Positions 44,193 to 52,416 of a DNA stretch of 64,000 nucleotides are shown in pieces (positions within the stretch are counted from its first letter, which is position 1; each line of letters starts with the position of its first letter). Origin of the DNA: JALCSJ01 sp036788835 (lineage in GTDB: Bacteria > Bacillota > Negativicutes > Acidaminococcales > Acidaminococcaceae); NCBI GenBank assembly GCA_036788835.1, contig DAIQMR010000009.1, positions 3,876 through 67,875 on the forward strand, written 5' to 3'. The position numbers and the translations under genes were made by a program. Under the pieces are notes generated by a model, which worked only from the letters and a program-made list of their open reading frames with translations, was not told where the DNA came from and did not search any database.

Positions 44193-44234
44193 AAAATTGG
44201 AGATTTAAAAAAAGAAAAAGAGGGGGTTTTATTA

Positions 44235-45290
44235 ATGAAAGGGAAAAAAATTTTAATGAGCTTGTTAGCGGGAGCTATGGTGATGTCATTGGCAGGATGC
44301 GGTGGTGGCGGTGGTGATAAGAAAGCTGCTAAAAAACCTGCTGCTCCGGCTAAAAAAGACGGTGTAATCACTATGCAGGTGGCTTACGAGAATTCAGTTT
44401 CTGAGCCGCTGGGTCAAGCTTGGGAAAAAGCCAAGGAAATTATCAAGAAAAAGTCAGGTGGTAAAATGGAAATCGTTACGTATCCTGACTCTCAATTGGG
44501 CAATAAATCTGCTTTGATTGACTCCATGCTTATGGGAGAACCTGTTTGTACTTTGGCTGATGGTGCTTTCTATGCTGACTATGGTGTTCCTGATTTTGGC
44601 ATCGTATTTGGACCCTTCCTGTTTGACAACTGGGATCAATGCTGGAAATTGACTAAATCAGATTGGTACAAACAACAATGCGATAAACTGGATAAAAAAG
44701 GCTTGCACATTATTGCTTCCAACTGGGTTTATGGCGCTCGTCATACTATGACGGTAAATCCTGTTAACAAAGTTGATGATTTGAAAGGCATGAAGATTCG
44801 TGTTCCTTCCAACAAGATTCAATCTGTAGGTTTCGATATTTTAGGGGCGACCTCCACCGGTATGCCTTTAGGCGAGGTATATCAAGCTTTACAGACAAAG
44901 ACTATTGATGGTGCTGAGAATCCTATAGCTACTCTGTATGGCAGAAAATTACAAGAAGTTGCCAAGAACCTGATTCTTGATGGTCATGTTTTGAATTTCA
45001 CTACATGGGTTGTTTCTGAAAAATGGTTTAAAGGCTTAACTCCCGAGCAACAAAAATGGGTAACGGAAACAGCTGAAGAAGCCGGTGTAATGAATAACAA
45101 AATTCAACAAGATTCTGAAAAAGGCTATTTGGATAAGATGAAAAAAGAAGGGGTTACTGTTGTAGTGCCTTCTGAAGAAGTATTGAAGGCCTTTAGGGCA
45201 AAAGCAAAATCTTTCTATGCTAAAGGCAAGGACTTTGGTTGGTCTGACGGATTGTATGAAACAGTTCGTAAGGCAATGGGAGCAAAATAA
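44235..45290 (+). CDS. dctP: TRAP transporter substrate-binding lipoprotein (DctP)
   Basis: 351 residues with a lipobox LAGC (cysteine 22) and a Gly/Lys/Ala-rich linker. The mature protein has the DctP fold signatures: PLGQAWEKAKEIIKKKSGGK, the arginine in MKIRVPSNK that binds a substrate carboxylate, and GEVYQALQTKTIDGAENP. TRAP binding proteins deliver organic acids to a sodium-coupled DctQM pair. The downstream enzymes suggest a hexuronate or aldonate as ligand. It opens a nearly 10-kb operon. Confidence 0.93.
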   Translation: MKGKKILMSLLAGAMVMSLAGCGGGGGDKKAAKKPAAPAKKDGVITMQVAYENSVSEPLGQAWEKAKEIIKKKSGGKMEIVTYPDSQLGNKSALIDSMLMGEPVCTLADGAFYADYGVPDFGIVFGPFLFDNWDQCWKLTKSDWYKQQCDKLDKKGLHIIASNWVYGARHTMTVNPVNKVDDLKGMKIRVPSNKIQSVGFDILGATSTGMPLGEVYQALQTKTIDGAENPIATLYGRKLQEVAKNLILDGHVLNFTTWVVSEKWFKGLTPEQQKWVTETAEEAGVMNNKIQQDSEKGYLDKMKKEGVTVVVPSEEVLKAFRAKAKSFYAKGKDFGWSDGLYETVRKAMGAK

Positions 45291-45315
45291 GAAGATAGTT
45301 TGAGGGGATGAGTGG

Positions 45316-45819
45316 ATGAAGAATAATAAGGTCCTAAAATTTTTAGGTAACCTGGATATTATAGTGGCTGGTATTATGTTGGCCATTCTGATATTCCTTA
45401 CCTTTTTAGGCGTATTCTATCGCTACGTTCTATCCGCACCTTTCACTTGGCTGGAGGAGGTCCAGACGTCTTGTCTCGTCTGGATCGTCTTCGCCGGCGC
45501 AGGCCCTGCCTTCAGGTACGGAAATCATGTGGCAATAGAGATGTTCGTTGATTTAATGCCCAAACCCATGCAAAAAGTCATGACTGTTATGATTTCTGCA
45601 GTAGTTGTTGTTGTCCTTGTCTATTTGTTTAAAGAAACCTTGGGCTTTATTGAGATATTTTCGAGAAGCGGACGCGCTACAAGCATGCTTAAGATACCAT
45701 TTAGTCTGGTTTACGGTATTGCCTTGGTATCATATGTAGATATGCTTATCAGTTATTTTTACAGTCTTTATATGAATGTTAATTCTGAAGCAAAGGAGGC
45801 AATCAAAGCACATGAGTGA
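45316..45819 (+). CDS. dctQ: TRAP transporter small permease (DctQ)
   Basis: 167 residues with four membrane helices. FLGVFYRYVLSAPFTWLEEV near residues 35-54 is the typical DctQ signature. It assists the large permease. It starts 25 bases after dctP and overlaps dctM by eight bases. Confidence 0.93.
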   Translation: MKNNKVLKFLGNLDIIVAGIMLAILIFLTFLGVFYRYVLSAPFTWLEEVQTSCLVWIVFAGAGPAFRYGNHVAIEMFVDLMPKPMQKVMTVMISAVVVVVLVYLFKETLGFIEIFSRSGRATSMLKIPFSLVYGIALVSYVDMLISYFYSLYMNVNSEAKEAIKAHE

Positions 45820-47098
45820 TTTATTAATAATTGCCTCGGTTGTTATGTTAGCTTTGCTTTTCCTTAAAGTGCCTGTGTTTATTTCCGTTTTAGGCGGTTC
45901 TTTGGTATATTTTATTATGAACCCTGCCGTTAATCCCATTGTTTTTGCCCAGCAAACGATTTTGGGTACGGAAAAAATTGCCTTGCTGGCCATTCCATTT
46001 TTCGTCTGCGCAGGCATTGTCATGAACTATGCAGGCGTAACAAACCGGATTATGAATTTCTGCGAAGTAATTACAGGAAAATTGCCGGGCGGCCTGGCTC
46101 AGGTGAATGTAATGCTTTCTACTGTAATGGGCGGGCTATCAGGTTCCAACCTGGCAGATGCGGCCATGGAATCAAAGATGCTGGTTCCTGAAATGGTAAA
46201 AAAAGGTTTCTCCTTGGAATTTTCCGCTGTGGTAACAGCCACATCTTCCATGATTACGCCACTGATTCCACCTGGCATTGCCATGATTCTTTATGGCTGC
46301 ATTGCCAATGTTTCTATTGGTAAGCTTTTTGTTTCCGGCATTGGTATTGGACTTTTATTATGTGTAACCATGATGATTCTGGTGGGAATAATTTCTAAGA
46401 AAAGGGGTTATGGCATCCTGACTCAGGAAAAAATAACCGCTGACAGATTTTTCGGCGCTTTAAAACCTGCTTTTTTACCGCTCTTATTGCCAATCATTAT
46501 TATCGGCGGTATTCGTGTAGGTATCTTTACTGCAACAGAAGCAGGAGCTGTGGCTATTGTTTATGCTTTGGTTTTAGGATTTATGTATAGAACCATGAAG
46601 GCTTCTGATGTAACTAAGGCATTAAGAGAAACAGCGGCCACTACTTCTTCCATTTTGCTGATAGTTGCTGCTGCTTCGGTATTCTCTTGGATTCTGACCA
46701 AAGAAAGAGTGCCGCAAACTTTAACTACTTGGATGCTTAGCACGATTGATAATAAATATGTTTTTTTGATTGTTGTTAATATTTTCCTGCTGATTGTGGG
46801 CATGTTCATTGAAGGTAATGCTTCCATGATTATTTTGGTCCCACTGCTGGCACCTATTGCAGCATCTTATGGCATCAATGATATTCACTTTGCTATGATT
46901 TACATTTTCAATAACGCTATTGGGGCTTTGTCTCCGCCTATGGGCACGTTGATGTTTGTTACATGCTCAATCACAAAATGCAAGACGGCGGCCTTTATTA
47001 AAGAAGCCGTGCCTTTCTATGTTTTGTTAGTTATCAATCTTCTTTTGATTACTTATTTTGAGCCTTTTGCGACCTTCCTGGTGAAATTGATTTACTAG
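45812..47098 (+). CDS. dctM: TRAP transporter large permease (DctM)
   Basis: 428 residues, about twelve helices. GSNLADAAME, TPLIPPGIAMILYG near residue 150, and the second-half GALSPPMGTLMFV mark the DctM family, which carries out the sodium-driven import step. ATG 45812 overlaps the dctQ stop (ATGAGTGA), with AGGAGG twelve bases upstream; a start 36 bases earlier in the frame is less likely. Confidence 0.94.
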   Translation: MSDLLIIASVVMLALLFLKVPVFISVLGGSLVYFIMNPAVNPIVFAQQTILGTEKIALLAIPFFVCAGIVMNYAGVTNRIMNFCEVITGKLPGGLAQVNVMLSTVMGGLSGSNLADAAMESKMLVPEMVKKGFSLEFSAVVTATSSMITPLIPPGIAMILYGCIANVSIGKLFVSGIGIGLLLCVTMMILVGIISKKRGYGILTQEKITADRFFGALKPAFLPLLLPIIIIGGIRVGIFTATEAGAVAIVYALVLGFMYRTMKASDVTKALRETAATTSSILLIVAAASVFSWILTKERVPQTLTTWMLSTIDNKYVFLIVVNIFLLIVGMFIEGNASMIILVPLLAPIAASYGINDIHFAMIYIFNNAIGALSPPMGTLMFVTCSITKCKTAAFIKEAVPFYVLLVINLLLITYFEPFATFLVKLIY

Positions 47099-47125
47099 GA
47101 ATAAATAATTTAAAATTTTTTCAAC

Positions 47126-47165
47126 AAACTCTATCAAGTTGTTACTGAACAGCTTGATAGAGTTT
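47126..47165 (+). terminator. Hairpin between dctM and the zinc dehydrogenase gene
   Basis: Thirteen perfectly paired bases (AAACTCTATCAAG with CTTGATAGAGTTT) around a 14-base loop, with only a short T run. Inside the operon it may cause partial termination or protect the transporter mRNA. Confidence 0.55.
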
Positions 47166-47183
47166 TAGAAAGGAAGAAAACCT

Positions 47184-48209
47184 ATGAAAGCAATTTATAT
47201 TTTGGAACCGGGTAAGGTAGAAATTCACGACATTCCAAAACCTGAGCGTAAACCAGGCGAAGCACTTTTGAAAGTATTGTACGGAGGAATTTGCGGCAGC
47301 GATTTAGGTTCATATAGAGGAACATTTGCTTATGTTGGCTATCCACGTATTCCCGGCCATGAATTCTCGGCGGAAATCGTAGAAATAGATAATAATGACA
47401 AAGGATTAGAACCTGGTATGGTAGTTACCTGTAATCCATATTTTAATTGTGGTCATTGCTATTCCTGCCAAAGAGGTATCGTTAATGCCTGCATGGATAA
47501 TCAAACCATGGGTGTGCAGAGGGATGGTGCTTTCTGCGAATATATCACTATGCCCATTGAACGTATTTATGACGGCAAAGGCTTGCCGGCCAGTACTCTT
47601 ACTTTGATTGAACCATTCTGCATTGGTTACCATGGCGTGTCTCATGCCAATATTCAACCGGGTGAAAAAGTACTGGTTATTGGTGCCGGAACTATTGGCG
47701 TGTTGGCTGCTATTGCTGCTAAAGCCAAGGGTGCTAAAGTCTGGATTTCCGATGTGGCTCCCGATAAACTGCAATATGCCCAAGATACCTTTGGAGTTGA
47801 TGGTACTATTCTTAATTCTAGTCAGGAGGCTTTCACCAAAGCTGTTGAAGAAATCACCAAAGGCTGTGGCTTTGACGTTGCTATTGAGGCTGTTGGCCTG
47901 CCTAGCACTTTCCTGAACTGTATTGATGCCGCAGCTTTCGGAGGTAGGGTAGTACAAGTTGGGGTTGGCAAGAAGAATGCAGATTTCAACTTTACTTTAT
48001 TGCAGAAAAAAGAATTGAAAGTTTATGGATCAAGAAATGCTTTGAAGAAAGATTTCTTGGAACTTATTGACTTGGTAAAAGGCGGTAAAGTTCCTTTGGA
48101 AAAAATTGTCACTAATACATATGGTTTCACGGAAGCAGCTAAAGCTTTTGCCGATTTTGATAAGAATGCCGGCAAGATGTTAAAGGTGTGTCTGGATTTC
48201 AGTAAATAG
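47184..48209 (+). CDS. Zinc-dependent sugar-acid/polyol dehydrogenase (MDR family; RspB/L-gulonate 5-dehydrogenase-like)
   Basis: 341 residues. Catalytic zinc ligands are in GGICGSDLGSY (Cys about 37) and GHEF; the structural zinc loop is CGHCYSCQRGIVNAC (about 90-105); the Rossmann loop VIGAGTIGVLA is near 168. The family includes threonine, sorbitol, galactitol-phosphate and L-gulonate 5-dehydrogenases. Its place between a TRAP importer and mannonate/altronate enzymes suggests oxidation of an imported aldonate (for example L-gulonate) to fructuronate or tagaturonate. That assignment is inference. Confidence 0.8.
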   Translation: MKAIYILEPGKVEIHDIPKPERKPGEALLKVLYGGICGSDLGSYRGTFAYVGYPRIPGHEFSAEIVEIDNNDKGLEPGMVVTCNPYFNCGHCYSCQRGIVNACMDNQTMGVQRDGAFCEYITMPIERIYDGKGLPASTLTLIEPFCIGYHGVSHANIQPGEKVLVIGAGTIGVLAAIAAKAKGAKVWISDVAPDKLQYAQDTFGVDGTILNSSQEAFTKAVEEITKGCGFDVAIEAVGLPSTFLNCIDAAAFGGRVVQVGVGKKNADFNFTLLQKKELKVYGSRNALKKDFLELIDLVKGGKVPLEKIVTNTYGFTEAAKAFADFDKNAGKMLKVCLDFSK

Positions 48210-48220
48210 GAGGCAATATA

Positions 48221-49708
48221 ATGGCGCTGCTAAGTTATAAAACATTGGAAGAAATAGGGTACAAAGGGTATCTGAAAAAAAAGGCCCCGGAGAAGGTTAT
48301 GCAATTTGGCAAGGGAAATTTTCTCCGTGCTTTTGTGGATTATTTTTTTGATATTGCCAATGAAAAGGCAGACTGGAACGGCAAAATTGTAATTATTGAG
48401 CACAGTGCTTCCACTTCTGCCGCAGAATTCAACAATCAGGATGGTTTATATACCCTGTATTTGCGGGGCAATGAAAAAGGTAAAAAGATTGATGCTAAGA
48501 GAATTATTTCCAGTGTCAGCCGCTGTCTCAATCCCTATGACGATTTCGAGGGATTAATGGCATTGGCCCGCAGCAAGAACCTGGAGATTATTGTATCCAA
48601 TACTACGGAAGCAGGTATTACCTACGACCCAGCGGCCAAATTCGATCAGAATCCGCCTATTAATTTCCCGGGTAAATTGTGCCGTGTTTTATACGAACGG
48701 TTCAAGGCAGGGCAAAAAGGGGTGATTATTCTCAGCTGCGAACTGATTGATAATAACGGCAAAGAACTGGAGAATTGTGTCCTTCACCATGCCAAGGATT
48801 GGAAACTTGGTGAAGATTTCATTACCTGGCTGGGAAAAGAAAATATCTTCTGCAACACATTAGTCGATAGAATTGTTACCGGCAAGATTCGCGACCCGCA
48901 GGAAAAGACTGCCTTGGAAAAAGCTAATGGTTATACCGACAAGCTTTTGGATGTGGGTGAAGTATTCGGTGTGTGGATTATCGGCGGCCCTAAAGAACTG
49001 GAAGACCGTCTGCCCTTTAAAAAGGCCGGCGTTAACGTTCAGGTTGTAGACGACGTAACACCTTACAAGAAGAGAAAGGTGCGCATTCTGAACGGTGCCC
49101 ATACAGGATTTGTGCTGGGTTCTTATTTAGCAGGTCAGGATATTGTCCGTGATTGTATGAACAACGAAACCATTCGTAATTTCATGAATACCATGCTGCA
49201 TAAGGAAATTATTCCTACCCTGCCTTTGGACAAAAAGGATTTGGAAAACTTTGCGGAAGCAGTACAGGACAGATTTAATAATCCTTTCGTTAATCACCAG
49301 CTGCTGAGCATTTCTTTGAACTCTACTTCTAAATGGCGGGCCCGCAATATGCCGTCCTTCAAGGACTATATTGCGAAGAACGGCAAGCTGCCAAAATGCC
49401 TGACCATGTCTTTAGCTGCGTACATTGCCTTCTTTAGTAACGACATTCAGCGTCGTGACAAGGATGCGTTGATTTGCAAGCGTCCTAAAGGTAACGAATA
49501 CTCAGTCCAAGATGATAGCTGGGTTTTAGATTTCTACTTTGAACATAAGAGTGATACACCGGAAGCACTGGTTAAAGCGGTCCTTACCAATGAAAAAATG
49601 TGGGGCGAGGATTTGACGGCTATTGCCGGATTGGAAGCTAAAGTTGTAGAAGACTTGAAATTAATCAGGACCAAGGGTGCCGAAGCAGCTTTTGCTTCCT
49701 GCCTATAA
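48221..49708 (+). CDS. uxaB: Tagaturonate reductase (altronate oxidoreductase), UxaB-like
   Basis: 495 residues of the mannitol/uronate long-chain dehydrogenase family. The N-terminal MQFGKGNFLRAFVDYFFD segment, VSNTTEAGI and EVFGVWIIGGP are typical for UxaB, and KVRILNGAHTG (near 280) contains the catalytic lysine/asparagine/histidine region. It interconverts tagaturonate and altronate with NADH. It begins eleven bases after the dehydrogenase gene with TAGGAGG, and is followed by altronate dehydratase, the next step in the pathway. Confidence 0.9.
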   Translation: MALLSYKTLEEIGYKGYLKKKAPEKVMQFGKGNFLRAFVDYFFDIANEKADWNGKIVIIEHSASTSAAEFNNQDGLYTLYLRGNEKGKKIDAKRIISSVSRCLNPYDDFEGLMALARSKNLEIIVSNTTEAGITYDPAAKFDQNPPINFPGKLCRVLYERFKAGQKGVIILSCELIDNNGKELENCVLHHAKDWKLGEDFITWLGKENIFCNTLVDRIVTGKIRDPQEKTALEKANGYTDKLLDVGEVFGVWIIGGPKELEDRLPFKKAGVNVQVVDDVTPYKKRKVRILNGAHTGFVLGSYLAGQDIVRDCMNNETIRNFMNTMLHKEIIPTLPLDKKDLENFAEAVQDRFNNPFVNHQLLSISLNSTSKWRARNMPSFKDYIAKNGKLPKCLTMSLAAYIAFFSNDIQRRDKDALICKRPKGNEYSVQDDSWVLDFYFEHKSDTPEALVKAVLTNEKMWGEDLTAIAGLEAKVVEDLKLIRTKGAEAAFASCL

Positions 49709-49729
49709 AATAAATGAAGGGTGAAAATT

Positions 49730-51211
49730 ATGCAGCCTGTAATTCGTATTACACCTTATGATAATGTGGCTGTGGCAGTGCAGCCTGTGACCAAGGGCCA
49801 GACTATTATTCTGGACGGAGTTACTGTGACGGCTTTGGAAGACATTAACCAGGGCCATAAAATTGCCTTGCAGGATATTCAGCAGGGCGAGAATATTATT
49901 AAATACGGGTTTCCCATTGCTCACGCCTTGGCAGATATTAAAAAAGGCCAATGGATTCATACCCATAATGCCAAGACCAATCTGTCGGGGGAAGTAGCTT
50001 ATTCCTACCACCCGGTGCCTGTCACTATGCCTCATAGTGAGCCCCTGACTTTTCAGGGGTATCAACGGTCGGATGGCAAGGTAGGTATCCGCAACGAGAT
50101 TTGGATTATCCCTACCGTGGGTTGTGTCAATGACATAGCCGAAAAATTGGCCAAGGACAATACTGATTTAGTCAAGGGCAGCGTGGAAGGCCTTCATGCC
50201 TTTACTCATCCCTTTGGCTGCAGTCAAACAGGGGCGGACCATGCTCAGACCAGACGACTGTTGGCGGATTTGGCTAGGCACCCCAATGCGGGGGCCGTGC
50301 TGGTAGTTAGTTTAGGCTGCGAGAATCTGACCCACGAACAGTTTGTGGAAGAATTGGGAGATTTCGATAAAAAACGCATTTTGTTTATGAACTGTCAGGA
50401 GGAAACTGACGAGCTGGCCAAGGGACGTGAGTTGTTGAAGCAGTGCGCTTCCTTTGCCGAAAGTTTCCACAGAGAAACCGTTTCTGCTGACAAGTTAATA
50501 GTGGGAATGAAGTGCGGCGGCTCCGATGGATTATCCGGTATTACGGCTAATCCGGTAGTAGGACGCTTTAGCGATATGCTCATTTCTCAAGGCGGCAGTA
50601 CGATTCTCACGGAAGTGCCGGAAATGTTTGGGGCCGAAGGCATGCTCATGAACCGCTGTGTAGACCGGCAGGTCTTCCAAAAGGCAGCAGATATGCTCAA
50701 TGGTTTTAAAGAATATTTTATTGCTCATCATGAAGTGGTCTATGATAATCCCAGCCCCGGCAATAAAGCCGGCGGCATTACGACTCTGGAAGACAAAAGT
50801 TGCGGCTGCGTCCAAAAGGGTGGCACAGCACCTATTGTAGATGTGATTAATTATGGTGAGCAGGTAACTAAACACGGTTTAACACTGTTGTATGGGCCGG
50901 GGAATGACCTAGTGTCTTCCACGGCTTTAACTGCGGCGGGAGCCCATCTGATATTATTTACAACGGGACGGGGGACACCTTTTGGTGCACCGGCACCGAC
51001 TTTAAAAATTGCCTCCAATACCAACCTGGCAACGAAAAAAGCCAACTGGATAGACTTTAACGCAGGTGTTGTAGCTACCGGAGAGAGCATTGATGCAGTA
51101 GGAAAACAATTGCTGCAATTAGTCGTTGCTGTAGCAGGCGGCAAAGAAGCCAAAAACGAAACCAACGGTTTCCGTGGTATCTCTATATTCAAGGACGGAG
51201 TCGTTCTGTAG
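49730..51211 (+). CDS. uxaA: Altronate dehydratase
   Basis: 493 residues. An N-terminal SAF domain (about 1-95) precedes the large catalytic part with IWIIPTVGCVNDIA, HPFGCSQTG, GMKCGGSDGLSG and DKSCGCVQKG, whose cysteines are expected to bind iron. The enzyme removes water from D-altronate to give 2-keto-3-deoxygluconate (KDG). It is full length with both domains on one chain. ATG 49730 is preferred over GTG 49721, which overlaps the ribosome site AAGGGTG. Confidence 0.95.
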   Translation: MQPVIRITPYDNVAVAVQPVTKGQTIILDGVTVTALEDINQGHKIALQDIQQGENIIKYGFPIAHALADIKKGQWIHTHNAKTNLSGEVAYSYHPVPVTMPHSEPLTFQGYQRSDGKVGIRNEIWIIPTVGCVNDIAEKLAKDNTDLVKGSVEGLHAFTHPFGCSQTGADHAQTRRLLADLARHPNAGAVLVVSLGCENLTHEQFVEELGDFDKKRILFMNCQEETDELAKGRELLKQCASFAESFHRETVSADKLIVGMKCGGSDGLSGITANPVVGRFSDMLISQGGSTILTEVPEMFGAEGMLMNRCVDRQVFQKAADMLNGFKEYFIAHHEVVYDNPSPGNKAGGITTLEDKSCGCVQKGGTAPIVDVINYGEQVTKHGLTLLYGPGNDLVSSTALTAAGAHLILFTTGRGTPFGAPAPTLKIASNTNLATKKANWIDFNAGVVATGESIDAVGKQLLQLVVAVAGGKEAKNETNGFRGISIFKDGVVL

Positions 51212-51214
51212 TTG

Positions 51215-51280
51215 TTACAAAAGGGACAGGTACTTTTGTAAAAGATAAGTGTGACAGAGATAGCTGTATCTTTTGTCGCA
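51215..51280 (+). promoter_or_regulatory. Overlapping alternative hairpins ahead of uxuA
   Basis: TTACAAAAG (51215-51223) pairs with CTTTTGTAA (51233-51241), and AAAAGATA (51240-51247) pairs with TATCTTTT (51267-51274); the two share two bases. A third option, TGTGACA with TGTCGCA, ends just before the uxuA ribosome site. This layout could control uxuA expression; no known riboswitch is recognised. Confidence 0.4.
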
Positions 51281-51296
51281 ACGGAGGATAATAACT

Positions 51297-52379
51297 ATGA
51301 AAATGACATTTAGATGGTATGGTGAGGGCCGGGATGCAATTTCGCTGAAGTTCATTAAACAAATTCCCGGCTGCACAGGTCTTATGGGTTTGCTGGACGA
51401 TAAGGCGGCCGGCGAAGTATGGGAAGACGAAGAAATCAGGGCCTATATTGACCATGTTCACACCGCAGGGCTGGAATGCGAAGTCATTGAAAGCGTAAAT
51501 GTCCACGAGGACATTAAACTTGGTTTACCAACACGTGATAAATATATTGAGAACTACAAAATCTGCATTCGTAATCTAGCAAAACACGGCGTTAAAGTCA
51601 TCGTTTATAACTTTATGCCTGTACTGGATTGGCTCCGTACTGATTTAGCCAGGGTAATTCCTGAAGATGGCAGCACCAGCCTCTATTTCGACGAAAAAGA
51701 ACTGGGTGCCATGACTCCGGTGGAAATCGTTAAGAAGACTGCCGCCAGCTCCAACGGTTTTAGTTTACCTGGTTGGGAACCGGAGCGTTTGGCTGATTTG
51801 GAAAAGGTTATGAATCTGTATAAGGGCATGGATAATGCCAAGCTCCTGGAAAACTTCAAATATTTTCTGGATGCTATTATTCCTGTCTGCGAAGCGGTGG
51901 GCGTGAAGATGGCTTGCCATCCTGATGATCCGGGTTGGCCGATTTTCGGGCTGCCCCGTGTTGCTCATGACCAAGAGGGCTATGATAAAATCGTTAAGCT
52001 TCATGACAGCCCTTGCAATACAGTGTGTCTGTGCACGGGCAGTTTAGGCAGCAACGTGCATAACGATATCCCGTCTATAATCAGACATTTTGGGGAAATG
52101 AATCGCATCGGTTGTCTCCATGTACGCAATGTTAAACATTTAGGCAGCGAAAGATGTTTCAGAGAAGCCAGTCATTTGTCTTCCACCGGTGATTTGGATA
52201 TGTATGAAATTATGAAGGCTATTTATGACACTTGTCCAGATACCTATATTCGTCCCGACCACGGGCGCATGATTTGGGATGAAGTTGGCCGTCCCGGTTA
52301 TGGTCTATATGATAGGGCTTTAGGCCTGACTTATTTAAACGGTTTATGGGAAGCGATTTGCAAAAGCAACAAGAAATAA
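51297..52379 (+). CDS. uxuA: Mannonate dehydratase
   Basis: 360 residues, TIM-barrel of the UxuA family. Recognisable are MTFRWYGEGRDAISL at the start, GCTGLMG, YNFMPVLDWLRTDL, the metal-binding MACHPDDPGWP (about 213-223), LHVRNVK and RPDHGRMIWDE. The enzyme dehydrates D-mannonate to KDG using a divalent metal. ATG 51297 is chosen over an in-frame alternative start at 51273 because GGAGG precedes it. Its product joins that of altronate dehydratase. Confidence 0.96.
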   Translation: MKMTFRWYGEGRDAISLKFIKQIPGCTGLMGLLDDKAAGEVWEDEEIRAYIDHVHTAGLECEVIESVNVHEDIKLGLPTRDKYIENYKICIRNLAKHGVKVIVYNFMPVLDWLRTDLARVIPEDGSTSLYFDEKELGAMTPVEIVKKTAASSNGFSLPGWEPERLADLEKVMNLYKGMDNAKLLENFKYFLDAIIPVCEAVGVKMACHPDDPGWPIFGLPRVAHDQEGYDKIVKLHDSPCNTVCLCTGSLGSNVHNDIPSIIRHFGEMNRIGCLHVRNVKHLGSERCFREASHLSSTGDLDMYEIMKAIYDTCPDTYIRPDHGRMIWDEVGRPGYGLYDRALGLTYLNGLWEAICKSNKK

Positions 52380-52416
52380 GCAGAGAAGCAGAAGTCGTTA
52401 ACGAGGAGATAATAAC

